Shown: one piece after another, positions 29,751 through 33,428 of the stretch | Position numbering within the stretch: position 1 is the first letter of the stretch | Layout: each line of letters starts with the position of its first letter | Assembly: GCA_018651605.1 (NCBI GenBank) | Contig: JABIDS010000005.1 | Span: 1-33,428, forward strand | Direction: 5' to 3' | Source of the DNA: an archaeon | GTDB taxonomy: Archaea; Nanobdellota; Nanobdellia; Pacearchaeales; GW2011-AR1 | Length of the DNA stretch: 33,428 nt | Notes under the pieces: model-generated | What the model was told of the DNA's origin: nothing | Seen by the model: only the letters and a program-made list of their open reading frames with translations | Databases searched by the model: none | Translations under genes and position numbers: made by a program

Positions 29751-32700
29751 GTTGCACCAAATGCAACGTCCCTTGCTCCTGTGAATAATTCTTATTTACC
29801 AAATGGAATATCTAATTTTACAGCTAATTTAATGGATAATTTGGGGTTGAAGAATGCTACCCTTAATATTTATCAAAAAGATAATACTTGGATGGATTTT
29901 GATGGGGATGGGGATTATGTTGGTTTAGGAAATCCGAGTGAGTTAAAAGGTCTTGATGAAATGACTATAAGTGCATGGGTTAAAGCAAAATCTCAATCTA
30001 CTGCAATAATTGGTTTTGAGAATGGGGGTTCTTGGAACTGGGCATTTTATACTTGGACATTTTCAGTTAAAACAGATACTGGTTATCATAGCAATGCTTA
30101 TTCTAGTGGTAGTGTTTATGATGCAGATACCTGGGTTCATGTAGTTATGATGTATAATGGTACGAATTTATTGATTTATAAAAATAATGTTTTAATTGAT
30201 AGTGATACTTCTGTTACAGGAACAATGACATCTGCTAATAATGATTTAAGAATTGGTAACAATGTAGCTTTAAATAGGGATCTTAATGGCTCAATCGATG
30301 AGATGCGTATTTATAATCGTTCTTTGTCCACCTTAGAAATTTCAGAGATATATGAATCAAAATTAATACGAAATCCTAGTTTGAATTCATCTGGATTAAT
30401 TGCGTGGTATGATTTTGATAATTCTGATGGTAATGCTAGTAATCTGCAGGATTATAGTGGTAATGGAAATAATGGGACTGTATATAATGCGACATTTACA
30501 AGCTTGGATCACTCATCAATCTTTTCTTCTATTTCAGGTTTAATTTATGGAGTGGGGCAGACTTTTTCTAATTTAATTGATGGAATTTATGATTGGTTCT
30601 ATGAAGTATTTGATTTAGCTGGAAATAGTTTTACTTCTGAAAATTATACTTTTATTTCAGATCCTACTTTCCCTGAAGTTAGTTTTGATTCTTCAACACC
30701 TGCGAATGGTTCTGGGAGAACTGATGAATTTGAGATTAATGTTAGTATTGAAGAAAAATATTTGAGAAATATTACTTATAATTGGGATGGGACAGAATAT
30801 AATTTGTTTGATGATTCTCTTGTGTTGATGTATAATTTTGATAATGTTTCAGCTTTGGGGGAGAATAGTACACATGTGGTGGATGTGAGTAATGGTGGGA
30901 ATAATGGGAGTTGGATTGGTGGGCAAGATGGGGATAGTGGTGCGAATTGTAGTGGTGCTAAGTATGGTTGTGGAAGAATGTTTGATGGGAATGGAGATTA
31001 TGTAAGTATAAGTGATAACTCAAATATTAATTTTACAAATACTTCTGATTTTACTTTATCGGCGTGGATATATTTTAATGGAAGAAATTCTAATACTTAT
31101 GAGGGTATAATTGGTAAGAGATATTCAAGCCAATTGTGGTATCAATTTTATGTAAATGATGTAGGTGCAGAGGAATTTGTGTATTTTTCTCTATATGATG
31201 GAACTACAAGTCCTACAGCTACTGGCTCTATAAATATAAATGATGGTAAATGGCATTTGGTAAATGCAGTGAAAAATACAACTGCAGACAAAATTTATGT
31301 TTATGTGGATGGAATACTTGATGATTCTAGTACTGATACAACTACTAAGGATATCTCGAATAATGGTTCTTTATTTATAGGGGCGGTAATTAGTGGAAGT
31401 TATTCTTGGAACGGTTCAATAGATGAAGTAAGAATTTTTAATAGAAGTTTATCTGTTGAAGAAATTAGTTTATTATATCGAAGCAATCTAAAAAAATATG
31501 ATGAAAACAAATGGAATCTTTGGATTAATCAAACAGGTTTGGCAATTGGGAGTAGTTATACTTATAATATTAATGTTTCTGATTTAGCAGGAAATCTTAA
31601 TTCTACTGAAATACGAACTATTGTTGCGAATTCTAAGCCTACTTTTATTAGTGTTAGTAATTCTCCTACCTCTGATGATGATCTTGATCCAAATACTACA
31701 ATTATTGTGACTGCAAATATTTCTGATGAGGATGGTAATTTTGATTCTGCTTTATTGCAATATAGAAACTCTTCGGATGCTAGTTGGACAAATGTTAGTA
31801 TGGTGAATACGACTGCTAAGGGTATTTATACAATGGTTAATGGGAGTTTTACCCTACCTGCTGCGATTGAAACTAATTATACTTATAGGGTTTGGGCAAA
31901 TGATAGTGAGGGTGATTCAAATTTTTCTAGTAATTCTACTTTGGATGTTTCGTGGGATTGTACTTGGACTACGACTTCTTCTTTGGGTTCAACTGCTGGT
32001 TGGGATGAAAATAAATGGCTTGGAAATATTACTCTAAATAATACTGGTGATGTGGAATTTGGAGTTAGTAATTGTAGTTTGGATTTTAGATTAACATATG
32101 ATTTGGCAGAAGGAAGAATTTATTATGATGGTTTTTATTATAAATCTTCTCTTGTTTATACTATCTCTACAGAATCTTATCAAAACATTACTATTAATGC
32201 TACTTTTGGTACAGAGATAAAACAGGAGGATGTTATAATTACTATTGATGAAATCTCCTCTCGTTCAAACAATTCTCAATTGAACACCTCTGCAACGATT
32301 GTTTCAAATCAGGCAGGACCTTATTTATCTCAAACAATTTCTAGTTCTCCTTCGAATGTTTATCTTACTTCAGGGGATTTTAGTTTGCAAGGTTATTTAA
32401 GAAATTTAATGGGTTCTGTGACAGTTAATGAAAATAATACTGCTTATAATGTTAGTTTTAATTGGACTTTGCCGGAGGGTTTGACGAATGTTTCTGGAAA
32501 TTCTAGTGTATTTTATGAAAATATTAGTGGAAGTGGTTTGAATAATAATAATCTTGAGGTTGGATTTTCTAGTTTGGCTTCGATGAGTCCTGGAGTTTTG
32601 GTTGTTTCTCTTTATTCAGAGGGTTATAATCTTTCTGGAGATTTGATTAATGATGCTTATGGGAATTTAAATCTTTTTGATTCTGTGAATATAACTTTTT

Positions 32701-33428
32701 TGTGTTATGAAGAATCTGATGGTGTTTGTGTAACTGCTTGTGGTTATTTGTTAGATTCTGATTGTTCTGCTCCGGCTGCTTCAACTCCTGGTGCTAGTGC
32801 TGGTGGTGGAGGTGGTGGTGGAGGTTCGAGAAGGGATGTTGATTTTTTTAGTTCATCACAGGATTTGCAGTTAGTTCGTGGAGAACAAAATGAGATTATT
32901 GTTACAATTGAAAATAAATATGATAATGATAGTTTGGAAGATTTGAGTTTTAGTGTTATAGGGGATATTGCTAAATATGTTCGTGTTAGTCCTGCTAAGA
33001 TTTGGAGTTTGAAGCCTGGTGAAAAGGTGAATGTTAGTTTGATAATTACTTCTCCTACATATGTTAAGTTGGGGAGGCAGGAGTTGACTCTTTTGATTAA
33101 TGGGATTAAGGGCTTTGGAGATTATAAGGAATCTAAGAAATTTATTTTAGAGATTCATGAGTTGAGTGGTGATGATGCTTATGAATTGTTGGATGATGCT
33201 CGTGAGTGGATTGTTAAATTGGAAGAAGCTAACCTTAGTTATGATTATCTGAATGAGCTTTTGAATGAGTCGGAAATGGGGATTAAAGTTTTTGATTATG
33301 AGTTGGTTCGAGATAATCATGAGATTATTCTGGAGTTGGCTGAAGCTGGTTTGAAAACTAAGAAGATTATTGAGGAGTTGAATACGTTGTTGGATGTGGC
33401 TCGTGAAAAAGGGATTGATATTGATGGT
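27057..33428 (+). pseudogene. Giant LamG/Ig adhesin, continuation after the frameshift (partial, runs off the window)
   Basis: From 27057 this frame continues the adhesin to the last base, over 2100 codons. In order: the rest of LamG 2, LamG 3 (about 27890-28540), LamG 4 (28770-29610) interrupted by a carbohydrate-binding-like module at 29106-29453, LamG 5 (about 29895-30350), a WYDFDNS segment, LamG 6 (about 30815-31480), several Ig/fibronectin-like domains, a YLLDSDC Cys motif, an eight-Gly linker (32800-32826), a NEW3/CARDB-like beta domain (VRGEQNEIIVTIENKYDND) and a helical segment at the end. LamG and CBM folds usually bind sugars or surfaces. Lacking its own start, it is expressed only if the shift at 27056 is corrected, bypassed or not real. 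Confidence 0.75.
29106..29453 (+). other. Carbohydrate-binding-like module inserted in LamG 4
   Basis: The segment runs from NELVTNGGFDADSDW to SVDNVSVKKI, start and end motifs typical of CBM4/9-like jelly rolls found in phage tail and bacterial surface proteins. It splits LamG 4 between YVDGVQKTALG and SSNQWHHVVITTDT. It also contains rarer GC-rich codons (TCC CGA AGC GCG TTC near 29403) that its surroundings lack. Confidence 0.65.

Noticed and set aside
31840-32037. 65-aa + frame inside the adhesin.
   Set aside because: Out of frame with the adhesin, which stays open there with Ig-like sequence; Leu/Val-rich from GT-rich DNA.

Overview
This window looks like part of the chromosome of a small-genomed, AT-rich archaeon, most likely a DPANN lineage of the Woesearchaeota/Pacearchaeota kind. 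The domain assignment is firm: SRP54, a Bud32 KEOPS kinase, ribosomal proteins S15 and S27e of archaeal type, aIF2-alpha, aEF-1-beta, RadA, RPA and an endonuclease Q-like protein are all present, and many genes have a TATA-like box 20-35 nt before the ATG, as in leaderless archaeal transcription. The lineage is my inference, from surface-protein architecture and composition.

Layout. 1-892: end of srp54 followed by bud32 (+). 895-3975: a minus-strand operon of a glutamate-cysteine ligase homologue, a glutathione synthetase-like ATP-grasp enzyme, an amidohydrolase and a 58-aa protein, possibly preceded by a Glu-rich micro-ORF. 3976-4257: a regulatory region with two inverted repeats and a G-quadruplex motif, upstream of a two-module Lrp/AsnC regulator (4258-5202). 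5332-6150: a secreted protein with Cys and Gln placed as in thioester adhesin domains. 6210-6377: tRNA-Gln(TTG) followed by a damaged duplicate of its own 3' half. 6437-10194: ribosomal protein S15, a DHH/RecJ-family phosphoesterase, S27e, aIF2-alpha and two orphan genes. 10257-14407: an SDR oxidoreductase with an unusual N-terminal extension, EndoQ, a GC-rich structured island, a small orphan gene and radA. 14508-15293: an orphan gene and a YdjM-like membrane protein. 15388-22585 (-): RPA, two tiny membrane proteins, a 1512-aa GLUG-repeat surface protein and an arylsulfotransferase-fold membrane protein. 22683-24149: aEF-1-beta and a KaiC-like ATPase. 24262-33428: a small membrane protein, a 66-aa winged-helix protein and a giant LamG/Ig adhesin that is broken by one extra base near 27056 and runs off the window.

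The housekeeping genes cover protein targeting, translation, tRNA t6A modification, and recombination and repair (RadA, RPA, RecJ-like, EndoQ). The accessory genes are mostly cell-surface genes. The most unusual features are the nested architecture of the giant adhesin (LamG domains within split Ig domains, one LamG itself interrupted by a carbohydrate-binding-like module), the candidate thioester protein, the C-rich structured leader of the Lrp-type gene, the interrupted tRNA duplicate, and a 22-nt promoter sequence shared by three envelope-gene starts. The + strand is visibly G/T-rich whichever strand is coding, which suggests strong replication-linked skew.
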